Shown here piece by piece: positions 9,207 to 17,777 of a stretch of DNA of 64,000 bases. The notes under the pieces are model-generated. The model made no database searches and had not been told where the DNA came from. It saw only the letters and a list, made by a program, of their open reading frames with translations. A program made the translations under genes and the position numbers. Source of the DNA: Plastoroseomonas hellenica (GTDB lineage: Bacteria; Pseudomonadota; Alphaproteobacteria; Acetobacterales; Acetobacteraceae); contig NZ_JAAGBB010000029.1 of NCBI RefSeq assembly GCF_018129085.1, forward strand, positions 1 to 64,000, given 5' to 3'. Numbering within the stretch: position 1 is the first letter of the stretch; each line of letters begins with the position of its first letter.

Positions 9207-9812
9207 ATGGACGATCTGGATGCGCTGCGCGCCCGCTTCCCGCCCGCCCGCGACCTGCCTGACTGGGCGGCACGGGCAACCCAGCCCGTCTTCGGCGAAG
9301 GGCCGCCAGGCGCCGCCCTGATGCTGGTCGGCGAGCAGCCGGGGGATGAGGAGGACCGTGCCGGCCGGCCCTTCGTCGGCCCGGCTGGCCGCCTGCTCGA
9401 CACGCTGCTGGAAAGGGCGGGCGTGCCGCGGCGGGACACCTATGTCACCAATGCGGTGAAGCACTTCAAGTTCACCCAGGCCGGCAAGCGCCGGCTGCAT
9501 CAATCGCCGAATGCCGGCGACATCGCCCATTACCGGCCCTTCCTGCGGGCCGAGATCGCCCTGGTCGCCCCGCGCCTGGTGCTGGCGCTCGGGGCGACGG
9601 CGCTGCAGGCGCTGGCGGGCAAGGCACTGCCGGTCGGGCGCAGCCGCGGCATGGCGCTGCGCACCCAGGATGGGGTCCCGCTGCGTGCGACGATGCATCC
9701 CTCGGCGCTGTTGCGCCTGCGCGATGCGGAGTCGCGGGCGGAGGAGCAGGCGCGCTGCGTTGCGGATCTGCGCGCGGCCTATGCCGAGGCCTCCGGCAGG
9801 AATGCTCCCTGA
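9207..9812 (+). CDS. udgX: UdgX-type uracil-DNA glycosylase
   Basis: The 201-residue protein has the family 4-like motif GEQPGDEED (42-50), then AGRPFVGPAGRLLD, YVTNAVKHFKF and the motif KRRLH at 94-98. That last motif (KRRxH with a downstream SP) is the diagnostic R-loop of UdgX enzymes, in which the His attacks the sugar and leaves the enzyme covalently bound to the uracil site. The C-terminal motif MHPSALLR (163-170) is the usual HPS region. No Fe-S Cys cluster is obvious near the N terminus, and only one Cys (184) is present. The start at 9207 is preferred over an in-frame ATG at 9171, which would add twelve poorly conserved residues. Confidence 0.85.
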   Translation: MDDLDALRARFPPARDLPDWAARATQPVFGEGPPGAALMLVGEQPGDEEDRAGRPFVGPAGRLLDTLLERAGVPRRDTYVTNAVKHFKFTQAGKRRLHQSPNAGDIAHYRPFLRAEIALVAPRLVLALGATALQALAGKALPVGRSRGMALRTQDGVPLRATMHPSALLRLRDAESRAEEQARCVADLRAAYAEASGRNAP

Positions 9813-9816
9813 AGGA

Positions 9817-11241
9817 TCAGCCGGCGGCCGGCTCCGGTGGCAGCTCGACGCGGAAGACGCTGCCGCGCCCGCCCGGCCCGTCCGAGAAGGCGATGCTGCC
9901 GCCCATGGCGCGCGCCAGCCCGGCGCTGATCGCGAGGCCGAGCCCGGCATTGCGGTGCCCCAGGGGACTTAACGGGTCGAGCGGCGCGGCGTCGGTGAAC
10001 AGCGTCGCCCGGCGCGCCGGCGCCACGCCGGGCCCGGTATCGGTCACCGTCAGCGCGATGCGCCCGCCGGCGAGCGCCTCGGCGCCGAGCGAGATGCGGC
10101 CGTGCTTCGGGGTGAAGCGCGTGGCATTGCCGAGCAGGTTGATGAGGATCTGGCGCAGCCGCGTGGTGTCCAGCACCACGGTCTCCGGCAGCCCGGGATC
10201 GACCTGCAGCGACAGCTCGACGAATTTCGCGGCCGTCGCCGGCCCTTGCATGGCCAGGCACTCCGCAAGGACCGGGCGCAGCGCCGTCTCCTCCGGATGC
10301 AGGGTCAGCCGGCCGGATTCGATCATCGCCAGGTCCAGCGAATCATTCACCAGCGCCAGCAGGTGGCGGCCGCCATCCTCCAGCATCTCGACATGCTGCT
10401 TCTGATCCGGGGCCAGCCGCCTGTCGTCGCGCAGGAGCTGCGCGAAGCCGAGCAGCGCGTTGAGCGGCGTGCGCAGCTCATGGCTCATCTGCGCGATGAA
10501 GCGGGTCTTCGCGGCACTCACCGCCTCGCCCGCCTCGCGCGCGGCGATCAGGTGGCGGACGGCGATCGCTTCCGCCCGTTCCTTGGTCAGGGCGACCAGC
10601 AGCACCGCCATCGCCGTCGCATGGATCAGGGTCTCGGCGGTCAGCAGCACGAACCAGCCCCTGAGCGCCGGAAGGCTGGCCGCAGGATCATGCGGCCAGA
10701 GCAGGGTCAGCGGCACGCGGCTGCCATAGAGCAGCGCATGGCTGCCGAGGACCACCAGCACCATCCAGCGGGATGGCAGGTACTCGTCGCGCCCGCGCCA
10801 GAACTCCCGCGTCGCCAGGCCGAAATGGATGGCGATCGCGCTGTAGAGGAACAGGACGCGGTTGTTGAAGGACTCATAGAAGGCCGGGATCTGGCAGGCT
10901 GCCAGCCAGAGGACGGCGGCGGCGATCCCGGGCAACCAGAGCGGCCGGCGCCGCTCGAAGCTGCGCGCGCCGTTCCACGCCAGGCCACAGGCGATCAGCA
11001 CCAGCATATTCGCCGCCACGATCGAGATGCTGTCGGGAAGCTGGCTGCGGGCTGCGACCAGGCCCATGCCGATACCCCCCAGAAGCTGCGCACTGCCCCA
11101 GATCGCGAGCATCGGCAGCTTGCGGTCCTGGACCCAGAGCGCCAGCAGCACGACGCCGAGGAAGGTCGCGGTGACGGAGGTGAGGAAGAACAGCGTGGGC
11201 AGGTCGAACACGGTCGCAACCTCAGCCACCGGGGGCGGCAT
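9817..11241 (-). CDS. membrane-bound sensor histidine kinase, orphan
   Basis: The protein has 474 residues from the chosen ATG. Roughly residues 15-220 form about seven hydrophobic spans (a 7TM-type sensor region with no recognisable periplasmic domain). A HisKA domain follows, with the phospho-acceptor His254 in MSHELRTPLNALLGF, then a HATPase domain with ILINLLGNATRFTP (N box), DTGPGV (G1) and GLGLAIS (G2). It lacks an attached receiver domain, and no response regulator gene is adjacent, so its partner is unknown. An in-frame extension to 11535 would add 98 Arg/Gly-rich residues without signal character and is rejected. It is divergent from the next gene. Confidence 0.88.
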   Translation of the reverse strand: MPPPVAEVATVFDLPTLFFLTSVTATFLGVVLLALWVQDRKLPMLAIWGSAQLLGGIGMGLVAARSQLPDSISIVAANMLVLIACGLAWNGARSFERRRPLWLPGIAAAVLWLAACQIPAFYESFNNRVLFLYSAIAIHFGLATREFWRGRDEYLPSRWMVLVVLGSHALLYGSRVPLTLLWPHDPAASLPALRGWFVLLTAETLIHATAMAVLLVALTKERAEAIAVRHLIAAREAGEAVSAAKTRFIAQMSHELRTPLNALLGFAQLLRDDRRLAPDQKQHVEMLEDGGRHLLALVNDSLDLAMIESGRLTLHPEETALRPVLAECLAMQGPATAAKFVELSLQVDPGLPETVVLDTTRLRQILINLLGNATRFTPKHGRISLGAEALAGGRIALTVTDTGPGVAPARRATLFTDAAPLDPLSPLGHRNAGLGLAISAGLARAMGGSIAFSDGPGGRGSVFRVELPPEPAAG

Positions 11242-11405
11242 CGACGGGCGGGGCAAGGGGGTTCCGGCCTGGAGGGAGACTTGGCCGCGGGTGCCATATC
11301 CCCCCAGGGCGGGGGCGCTGTCCACCCGTCGCCGGCCCCGTCCGCGGCCCGCCGGTCCCGGGGCGCGCTTGCCCGCCGCGTGGCGCCAGGGCATCAAGCG
11401 CGCGC

Positions 11406-12461
11406 ATGAGCCTCGACGCCGTCCTTCGCCACCTGGCCTTCGCGGGTGGTCTCGCCCTGCTGTCGGCGCTCTGCGTCCGGCTGATGATCGCCTTCCCGAT
11501 CCTGGATCATCCCGATGCCCGCAAGGCGCACGCAAGGCCGACGCCGAAGGGCGGCGGCGTCGGCATCGTCACGGCCTTCCTCGCGGGCATGGCGGTGCTG
11601 TTCCATGTCGCGGCCTTCGCGCGATTGGCGGATTCGCAATTCATCGGCGTCATCGCGGCCGCGGCCGCGATCGCGCTGGTCGCCCTGCTGGACGACATGT
11701 GGGATTTCCGCTTCATCGTGAAGCTCGGCGCGCAGACCGCGGCGGCGCTGGTCGCGGTCGCCGGCGGGCTGGCACTGAACCGGCTGTCGCTGCCGTTCTG
11801 GGGCACGGTCGATCTCGGGCTGGCCGGTGCGCTGCTGACGCTGTTCTGGATCGTCGCCTGCACCAATGCGGTGAATTTCATGGATGGGCTGGATGCGCTG
11901 GTCGGCGGCAGCCTGCTGCTCGCGGCCGGCATCCTGGCGGTGATCGCGGCCGGGCAGGGCGGCTTCTTCGTCTATGTGGCCTCGCTCTTCCTGGCGGCCG
12001 GGCTCGCGGGGTTCCTGCCCTTCAACCTCCATCCGGCGCGCATCTTCATGGGCGATGTCGGCAGCCAGTTCCTGGGCTTCGTCTTCGCGGTGCTCGCCGT
12101 CGCCTCCTCGCGCTTCGACGTGCAGCAGCTCTCCTTCCTGCTGGTGCCGCTGCTGCTCTTCGGATTGCTCTTCGACACCGGCTTCACCCTGTTGCGCCGG
12201 GCCGCGATGGGGGAGCGGGTGAGCGCGCCGCACCGCACCCATCTCTATCAGATGGCGCAGCGGAGCGGCCTCACGGCCTGGCGCGTGGCGGCGCTGCACT
12301 GGGGCTTCGTGCTGTTCCACGGCGCCCTGGCGGCGCTGTTCCTGCGCCTCACCCCCGGCGCCAAGCCGCTGGTGGTGGTGCCGGCGCTGGCCGTGCAGTT
12401 GCTCTGGCTCGCCTATGTGGCGCGGCGGGTGCGGCGCGCGGGGTTGAGCTGGCGGGCGTGA
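11406..12461 (+). CDS. WecA/MraY-family undecaprenyl-phosphate sugar-1-phosphate transferase
   Basis: The protein has 351 residues and about ten membrane spans. It carries the family's catalytic loops: a conserved Arg/Lys start (DARKAHARPTPKGGG), DDMWD (Mg-binding DDxxD type), NAVNFMDGLDAL (NxxNxxDGxD) and FMGDVGSQFLG. A late HRTHLYQ matches the HIHH-type sugar recognition loop. Such enzymes move a sugar-1-phosphate, often GlcNAc-1-P, from UDP-sugar onto undecaprenyl phosphate to start polysaccharide or O-antigen synthesis. No other polysaccharide genes are nearby. The nearest family labels are glycosyltransferase family 4 or Rfe/WecA. Confidence 0.88.
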   Translation: MSLDAVLRHLAFAGGLALLSALCVRLMIAFPILDHPDARKAHARPTPKGGGVGIVTAFLAGMAVLFHVAAFARLADSQFIGVIAAAAAIALVALLDDMWDFRFIVKLGAQTAAALVAVAGGLALNRLSLPFWGTVDLGLAGALLTLFWIVACTNAVNFMDGLDALVGGSLLLAAGILAVIAAGQGGFFVYVASLFLAAGLAGFLPFNLHPARIFMGDVGSQFLGFVFAVLAVASSRFDVQQLSFLLVPLLLFGLLFDTGFTLLRRAAMGERVSAPHRTHLYQMAQRSGLTAWRVAALHWGFVLFHGALAALFLRLTPGAKPLVVVPALAVQLLWLAYVARRVRRAGLSWRA

Positions 12462-12540
12462 GGCACCGGGCCACCGGTTCCGGGCAGTGTCGCGAATGAC
12501 TTAGAATGGGCACCTCGCCCTTGGGTCCGGGAGTGCAGCC

Positions 12541-13056
12541 GTGACCATTCTCCGCGCGATCGCAGGTCTCTTCCGCATGTCAGATGAGACTTGGCGCCGT
12601 CACGCCAATCCCTGGAGCGTTTATACGCGCTTCGCCGCCATCCCGGCGATGATCGTCGCGATCTGGAGCCGCGTCTGGATCGGCTGGTGGGCGCTGCTGC
12701 CGGTGCTGCTCGTGATCGTCTGGCTGCTGTTGAACCCGCATGTCTTCCCGCCGGTGCAGCAGCCGAAGGGCTGGGCCGCCAGGGGCATCTACGGGGAAAA
12801 GCTGTGGCTCGATGGGGGCCCGGACCTGCCCGCCGGGCATCGGGCCGTGCTGCGATGGCTCGCCATCCCGGCCGTGGCTGGCTTCGCATTGCTGGCCTTC
12901 GGCCTTGCCTGGCTGCAGCCCTGGCCGACGGTCTTCGGTGCCACGCTGATCATCCTCGCGCAGCTCTGGCGGATCGATCGGCTCGGCCGCCTCCATGACG
13001 AGGTCGGGCGCGCACGATCGGCGGCGGCCGCGCCGCAGCGCGTGCCGCCGGCCTGA
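12541..13056 (+). CDS. DUF6653-like membrane protein
   Basis: The protein has 171 residues with four likely membrane spans. The opening DETWRRHANPWSVYTRF and the later LNPHVFPPV and WAARGIYGEKLWL resemble the DUF6653 family of small membrane proteins of unknown function; this call is from memory of the family pattern. The GTG start has GGGAG 7 bp upstream; an ATG at 12577 (MSDETW) is the alternative. It is convergent with the TRAP permease, 12 bp away. Confidence 0.65.
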   Translation: MTILRAIAGLFRMSDETWRRHANPWSVYTRFAAIPAMIVAIWSRVWIGWWALLPVLLVIVWLLLNPHVFPPVQQPKGWAARGIYGEKLWLDGGPDLPAGHRAVLRWLAIPAVAGFALLAFGLAWLQPWPTVFGATLIILAQLWRIDRLGRLHDEVGRARSAAAAPQRVPPA

Positions 13057-13068
13057 TGCCGCGCTGCG

Positions 13069-15093
13069 TCAGCCGGGACGCGTGGCCGGCGCATTGCGCA
13101 GGTTGAGCGCCAGGAGCCCGATGCCGAGCCCGATGCCGATCCAGTGCGGCGCGGGGAGGACATCGCCGAAGGCGTGTTCCAGCAGGGCCGGGAAGATCAT
13201 GAACAGCCCGGCGATGGCGAAGCCCGCGCGTTCCCATCCCGCCATCAGGCGCGCCGCATAGCCCTGCGCTGCGGCTGCCAACGCGGCGAGGCCGCCTGCC
13301 GCCAGCAGCGTCTGCCAGGCGACATCGACCCAGGTCATGCCGTCGCGGAAGGACAGCAGCAGGCCGACGCCTTCGGGGTCGGTCACGAAGACGAAGGGCA
13401 GCAGGAAGGCGGGCAGGGTGTATTTCCAGGCCTGCAGCGTGGTGCGGTAGGGGCCGGCGCCGGTGATCGCCGCGGCGGCGAAGGGCGACAGCGCGGTCGG
13501 CGGCGAGACCTCGCTCAGCACCGCGTAGTAGAAGACGAACATATGCGCGGCATAGTCCGGCACGCCGAGCTTGGTCAGCGCGGGTGCGGCGACCACGGCG
13601 CAGATGATGTAGCTCGCGGTCACCGGCACCGCGAGTCCGACCACCCAGACGATCAGCGCGGTGTAGAGCGCGGTGATCACCACCGAGCCGCCCGCCGCCT
13701 GGATCGCGATATCGGAGAATTTCAGCCCGAGCCCGGTCAGGGTGATCACGCCGACGATGATGCCGGCGCAGGCGCAGGTCGCCGCGATGCTGACCGATTG
13801 GATGGCGCCCGACGCCAGCGTGTTGATCAGCTTCATCGGCGTCAGCGCGCTCTCGCGCTTCAGGAAGGACAGCACCACCGCGACCGCCATGGCGTAGAGC
13901 ACCGAGAGCGTCGGTGAATAGCCGATCGCCATGAAGACGATGATCGCGATGAGGGAGGAGAAGTGGAACCAGTATTGCCGCGCCAGCCTGCCGGCGCTCT
14001 CCACCTGCATGGCCTCCGCCGCCGCGGCCGCCGCACCGCCGCGCGCCATGATCCGCCGCTGGTCGAGCTCCACCATGAACAGCAGCGAGGCGTAGTAGAG
14101 GACGGTCGGGATCGCCGCCATCTTCAGCACGTCGAGGTAGCCGATCTTCAGGTACTCGGCGATCAGGAAGGCGGCCGCACCCAGCACCGGCGGCGAGATG
14201 ATGGCGCCGAGCCCACCGGCCGCGAGCAGGCCGCCCGCATCATCGGCGCGATAGCCGACGCGCTTCATCATCGGCCAGGCGACGGTGCCGAGCGTCACCG
14301 TGGTCGCGACCCCCGACCCCGAAGGCCCGCCGAGCAGGAAGGAAGACAGCACGACGGTGCGCCCGGCGCTGCTCGGCTTGCCGCCGGTCAGTGAGAAGGA
14401 GAAGTCGACGAAGAACTTGCCCGCGCCGCTGCTCTGCAGGATGGCGCCGTAGATGGTGAACAGGATGATCAAGGTCGCGGAGACATCGATCGCGGTGCCG
14501 AAGATCCCCTCCAAGGTGATCGTCAAATGCGGGATCAGCCGGTCGCCGTCATAGCCTTGGTGCTGCCAGGGCGGCGGCAGGTGGTTGCCGTAGAAGGCGT
14601 AGAGCAGGAACAGGATCGCGACGACCGGCATCACCGGCCCGGTCGCGCGGCGCGCCACCTCCAGCACCAGCGCCACCAGGATCCAGCCGACCACCACGTC
14701 CATCGGCTCGGGGAAGACGTAGCGGTCCTGCAGGTCGTCGCCGCCGGCGACCAGGTAGTAGATGACGTAGAGCGCCGCCGCGATCAGCACGACGTCCCAG
14801 GCCATCAGCCGGTGCCGGAAGCGCTTCGCGACCGGGAACAGGTAGAAGCCCAGCACCATCGCGAAGCCGACATGGACATAGCGCAGCACCGTGGTCGGCA
14901 CGATGTCCCAGGCGGCCCAGAGGTGGAACAGGCTCATCGCCAGGGCGACCGCGACGCTGATGGCGCCGAGGATGCCGCCGAAGCGGCTCTGGACGCCCTC
15001 CTCCTGCTCGATCAGCGCCTCGATGCGGCGGACGGTGCCGGAATCGAGCTCCGCGTCGCGGGCTTCGGGCGGCAGGATGGAAGGCTGGGACAT
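13069..15093 (-). CDS. TRAP transporter fused permease (DctQM type, TAXI system)
   Basis: The 674-residue protein fuses the small four-helix and the large twelve-helix membrane subunits, as is usual for TAXI-TRAP systems. The N-terminal cytoplasmic region contains IEALIEQEEGVQSRFGG. The large-subunit signatures include LSSFLLGGPSGSGVATTVTLGTV and GGLLAAGGLGAIISPPVLGAAAFLIAEYL. It imports an organic acid or related solute by a sodium or proton gradient. It lies downstream of its binding protein in the same direction, separated by a stable hairpin. The ligand cannot be inferred. Confidence 0.92.
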   Translation of the reverse strand: MSQPSILPPEARDAELDSGTVRRIEALIEQEEGVQSRFGGILGAISVAVALAMSLFHLWAAWDIVPTTVLRYVHVGFAMVLGFYLFPVAKRFRHRLMAWDVVLIAAALYVIYYLVAGGDDLQDRYVFPEPMDVVVGWILVALVLEVARRATGPVMPVVAILFLLYAFYGNHLPPPWQHQGYDGDRLIPHLTITLEGIFGTAIDVSATLIILFTIYGAILQSSGAGKFFVDFSFSLTGGKPSSAGRTVVLSSFLLGGPSGSGVATTVTLGTVAWPMMKRVGYRADDAGGLLAAGGLGAIISPPVLGAAAFLIAEYLKIGYLDVLKMAAIPTVLYYASLLFMVELDQRRIMARGGAAAAAAEAMQVESAGRLARQYWFHFSSLIAIIVFMAIGYSPTLSVLYAMAVAVVLSFLKRESALTPMKLINTLASGAIQSVSIAATCACAGIIVGVITLTGLGLKFSDIAIQAAGGSVVITALYTALIVWVVGLAVPVTASYIICAVVAAPALTKLGVPDYAAHMFVFYYAVLSEVSPPTALSPFAAAAITGAGPYRTTLQAWKYTLPAFLLPFVFVTDPEGVGLLLSFRDGMTWVDVAWQTLLAAGGLAALAAAAQGYAARLMAGWERAGFAIAGLFMIFPALLEHAFGDVLPAPHWIGIGLGIGLLALNLRNAPATRPG

Positions 15094-15115
15094 GCGGTGG
15101 CCTTTGAAACAACAA

Positions 15116-15144
15116 GCCCCGCGCGGTCAGCGTCCGCGCGGGGC
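15116..15144 (-). terminator. intercistronic hairpin between TAXI binding protein and TRAP permease
   Basis: An 11-bp perfect stem (GCCCCGCGCGG and its complement) with a 7-nt loop is followed on the minus strand by TTGTTGTTT. It sits between the binding-protein stop and the permease start. Such hairpins between transporter genes commonly attenuate readthrough or protect the upstream mRNA, giving an excess of binding protein over permease. Confidence 0.65.
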
Positions 15145-15161
15145 ATCAGGTGGTGCGAGCC

Positions 15162-16139
15162 TCAGCCCAGGTTGGCGCCGAGGCCACGCCAGAAGGCTTC
15201 GGCGGCGGGATGCCAGGGGATGCCGGCGGCGGCGGTCTTCTGGCCCTCGAGCTTGAAGTTGCGCGCCTCGGCATGGACCCGCGCCCAGTCCTCGCGGTGC
15301 TCCCAGGTGATGCGCAGGATCTGCGTCACCAGCGCCGCGGGCATGTCCTCCCGCACCGCCAGCACATTGGCGACCGAGAGCTGCGCGTTGTCCCGGGTCT
15401 GGCCGGGATAGGTGCCGGCGGGGATCACTTCCGGGAAGTAGACCGGGCCATTCTTCTCGACAATCGCGCGGTGGAGGTCGGCATGGTCGACGAGGTGCAG
15501 CGTGGTGCCGGGCGTCGCGGCGAGGTCGGTGATCGCGCTGGTCGGCACGCCCGAGACGAAGAAATAGGCGTCGAGCTTGCCGTCCTTGATCGCATTGGTG
15601 CTCTCGGCCGGCGACAGCCGCTCGCGGGCGCGGAAGTCGCTCGCGATGTTGAGCCCGGCCGCCTCGATGACGCGCAGCGCGAAGAGCTCGGTCGCCGAGC
15701 CCGGGGCGCCGGTCGAGATCCGCTTGCCCTTGAGGTCGGCCATGGTGCGGATGCCGGTTGCGGTCGTCGTCACCACCTGCATGCGGTTGGTGTAGAGCAC
15801 CGCGATGGCGCGTGCCGGCACGGTGCGGCCGCGGAAGGGGCCGGCGCCGCGGATCGCGTCCACGCCGGCATCCACCTGCCCGAACAGCAGGCCGACGCGG
15901 TTGGCGCCCAGGAGCTGGTAGTTGGCGGTGGAGCCGCCGGTCACCTCGACGGTCGCGCTCATCCCGGGGATGCCGCGCGAGAGGTAGTTCGCGAGCGCGC
16001 CGCCCAACGGGTAGTAGACGCCGCCCGTGGTCCCGGTCGCGATCGCGAGCTGTTGCGGGGTCTGCGCGTGCAGCGCGCCGGGCATCGCGAAGGCGGCTGC
16101 GGTGGCGCCGAGCGCGGCGCGGCGGGTGATCCCTGGCAT
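15162..16139 (-). CDS. TAXI-family TRAP solute-binding protein
   Basis: The 325-residue periplasmic protein has a twin-arginine-like or Sec signal (MPGITRRAALGATAAAFAMP) ending in HAQ. The mature protein starts with LAIATGTTGGVYYPLGGALA, the hallmark of TAXI (TRAP-associated extracytoplasmic immunogenic) proteins, then VEVTGGSTANYQLL. It delivers the ligand to the fused permease encoded downstream. The ATG at 16139 is preferred over ATG 16145 because GGGAG lies at the right distance (8 bp). Confidence 0.92.
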   Translation of the reverse strand: MPGITRRAALGATAAAFAMPGALHAQTPQQLAIATGTTGGVYYPLGGALANYLSRGIPGMSATVEVTGGSTANYQLLGANRVGLLFGQVDAGVDAIRGAGPFRGRTVPARAIAVLYTNRMQVVTTTATGIRTMADLKGKRISTGAPGSATELFALRVIEAAGLNIASDFRARERLSPAESTNAIKDGKLDAYFFVSGVPTSAITDLAATPGTTLHLVDHADLHRAIVEKNGPVYFPEVIPAGTYPGQTRDNAQLSVANVLAVREDMPAALVTQILRITWEHREDWARVHAEARNFKLEGQKTAAAGIPWHPAAEAFWRGLGANLG

Positions 16140-16306
16140 GCACATTTCTCCCAACTTGTCTGTTGGGAGGGTTGATAGCCGCAGGGGTCCGCCGGGGGAA
16201 GAGTGGCCTTCACGCTGCCGTGTACGCTCTGGCCCCATGCCCCCGGCGCGATGGACAGCCTGCCGGAACTCGCCAAAGCTCCGCCGCCTGACCCCAGGAG
16301 GACGCC

Positions 16307-16798
16307 ATGGACACCCTGCTGCCCGCCGCCGAAGCTGTCGGCGCCCTGCTCAAGGCGCGGGGCGAGACCATCGCGGTCGCGGAATCCTCGGCCGGTGGCT
16401 TGGTCTCGGCGGCGCTGCTCGCGGTGCCCGGCGCCTCCGCCTACTTCCGCGGCGGTGGGGTGATCTACACGGCCCATGCCCGCAGCGGCCTGCTCGGCAT
16501 CGCGCCGGAGGCGCTGGCCGGCTTCCGTCCTTCGACCGAGCGCTACGCGGCGCTGCTGGCGCGCACCATCAGGGCGCGGCTCGGCGCCGATTGGGGGCTG
16601 GCCGAAACCGGCGCCACCGGCCCGACCGGCAATCGCTATGGGGATCCGGCCGGGCATGCCTGCCTCGGGATCTCAGGGCCGCTGGAGCGCACCCGCATCC
16701 TCGGCACCGGCAGCGCCGACCGTATCGCCAACATGCGCGCCTTCGCCGCCGGGCTGCTGGCGCTCTTTGCCGAGGTGCTGGCCGAAGCGCCGCGCTGA
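16307..16798 (+). CDS. pncC: CinA C-terminal family nicotinamide-nucleotide amidase
   Basis: The 163-residue single-domain protein matches the CinA C-terminal (PncC) family. It has AESSAGGLVSAALLAVPGAS at 25-44, GGGVIYTAHARSGLLGI, and ETGATGPTGNRYGDPAGHA. These enzymes hydrolyse NMN to nicotinate mononucleotide in NAD recycling. The N-terminal CinA domain is absent, as in many stand-alone PncC proteins. A good AGGAGG lies 6 bp before the ATG. A family C repeat follows immediately. Confidence 0.85.
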   Translation: MDTLLPAAEAVGALLKARGETIAVAESSAGGLVSAALLAVPGASAYFRGGGVIYTAHARSGLLGIAPEALAGFRPSTERYAALLARTIRARLGADWGLAETGATGPTGNRYGDPAGHACLGISGPLERTRILGTGSADRIANMRAFAAGLLALFAEVLAEAPR

Positions 16799-16803
16799 GC
16801 GGT

Positions 16804-16905
16804 CTGGCGGGTCTTTTCCGCCCCTGGCACGCCGTCTTCCTCGCCGAGTGCCGCCAGCATCGGCTGCGTCAGCCGACACGCCAGGGACGAAAAATCCCTC
16901 GCCAG
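16804..16905 (+). repeat. MITE-like element (family C, copy 2)
   Basis: This is 102 bp long, with imperfect terminal inverted repeats of about 28 bp, from CTGGCGGGTCTTTTCCGCCC to AAAAATCCCTCGCCAG. The right 56 bp match copy 1 at 55 positions. The middle is about 38 bp shorter than in copy 1, and the 20-bp outer arms seen around copy 1 are missing here. There is no open reading frame of its own and no obvious target duplication. Confidence 0.8.
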
Positions 16906-16982
16906 CCCTCCACCGCCGCTGTTGCCAAACGGCCCCGGAGGGCACAACAGCTTGTAGGATCGCTGACTTGGGAGAACGTCGC

Positions 16983-17777
16983 ATGGCTGTCGTCGAAACC
17001 GAACGGCACGGGCAGGTGCTGGTGGTGCGGATGAACCGCCCCGAGCGCCTGAACGCGCTCAACCACGAGCTGCGCACCGAGCTCGCGAAGACCTGGACCG
17101 AGTTCCGCCACGACGATGCGCTGGAGGTCGCGATCTTCACCGGCACCGGCCGCGCCTTCTGCGCCGGGGAGGACATGAAGGAATCGCTGGCCGAGAATAA
17201 TCCGGGCGGCCGCCGCCCGACGATCGAAGATCCCTTCAACAGCGGCGCGCTGGAGAAGCCGGTCATCGCCGCGGTGAACGGCTTCGCCATGGGCGGCGGC
17301 TTCATGCTGGTGGAGCGTACCGACCTCCGCGTCGCCGCGACCACCGCGATCTTCGAGGTGTCGGAGGCGAAGCGCTGGCTGCTCGGCGGCTACAACCACG
17401 GCCATCTCGCGAACCTCGCCTTCCCGCTGGCGATGGAAATGGCGCTCGGCTTCCGCTTCCCCGCGCAGCGCTTTTACGAGATCGGCTTCGTCAATCGCCT
17501 GGTGGAGCCGGAGCAGGTGATGGACAGCGCCATGGAGATGGCGAAGCACCTGCTGACCCTGCCGCCGGCGGCGCGGGTCAACACCGTGCACATGATGCGC
17601 CGGATGCGCCCGAAGCCGACGCCGGCGCAGCAGGCGTTGGCCGCCGCGCTGCACGAGCATGGCGCCAAGAGCGACCTGATCGAAAGCCGCGCCGCCTTCG
17701 CCGAGAAGCGGGCGCCGAACTTCAAGGGCTGGGACGACCCCGCCGACCGCTACCGGCTGCCGCAGCTCGAAGAGTAG
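16983..17777 (+). CDS. enoyl-CoA hydratase/isomerase family protein
   Basis: The 264-residue crotonase-fold protein has the oxyanion-hole segments FTGTGRAFCAGEDMKE and ALEKPVIAAVNGFAMGGGFML. The usual catalytic acidic residues are not both in standard places (VSEAKRWLLGGYNH follows), so the exact reaction is uncertain; hydratase, isomerase or another acyl-CoA reaction is possible. The ATG at 16983 has GGGAG upstream. A longer open frame reaching back into the family C repeat is not coding. It ends immediately before the convergent MOSC gene. Confidence 0.85.
   Translation: MAVVETERHGQVLVVRMNRPERLNALNHELRTELAKTWTEFRHDDALEVAIFTGTGRAFCAGEDMKESLAENNPGGRRPTIEDPFNSGALEKPVIAAVNGFAMGGGFMLVERTDLRVAATTAIFEVSEAKRWLLGGYNHGHLANLAFPLAMEMALGFRFPAQRFYEIGFVNRLVEPEQVMDSAMEMAKHLLTLPPAARVNTVHMMRRMRPKPTPAQQALAAALHEHGAKSDLIESRAAFAEKRAPNFKGWDDPADRYRLPQLEE

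Noticed and set aside
10102-11409. 435-residue open frame opposite the histidine kinase
   Set aside because: Gln/Arg/His-rich shadow frame. The kinase motifs are on the other strand.
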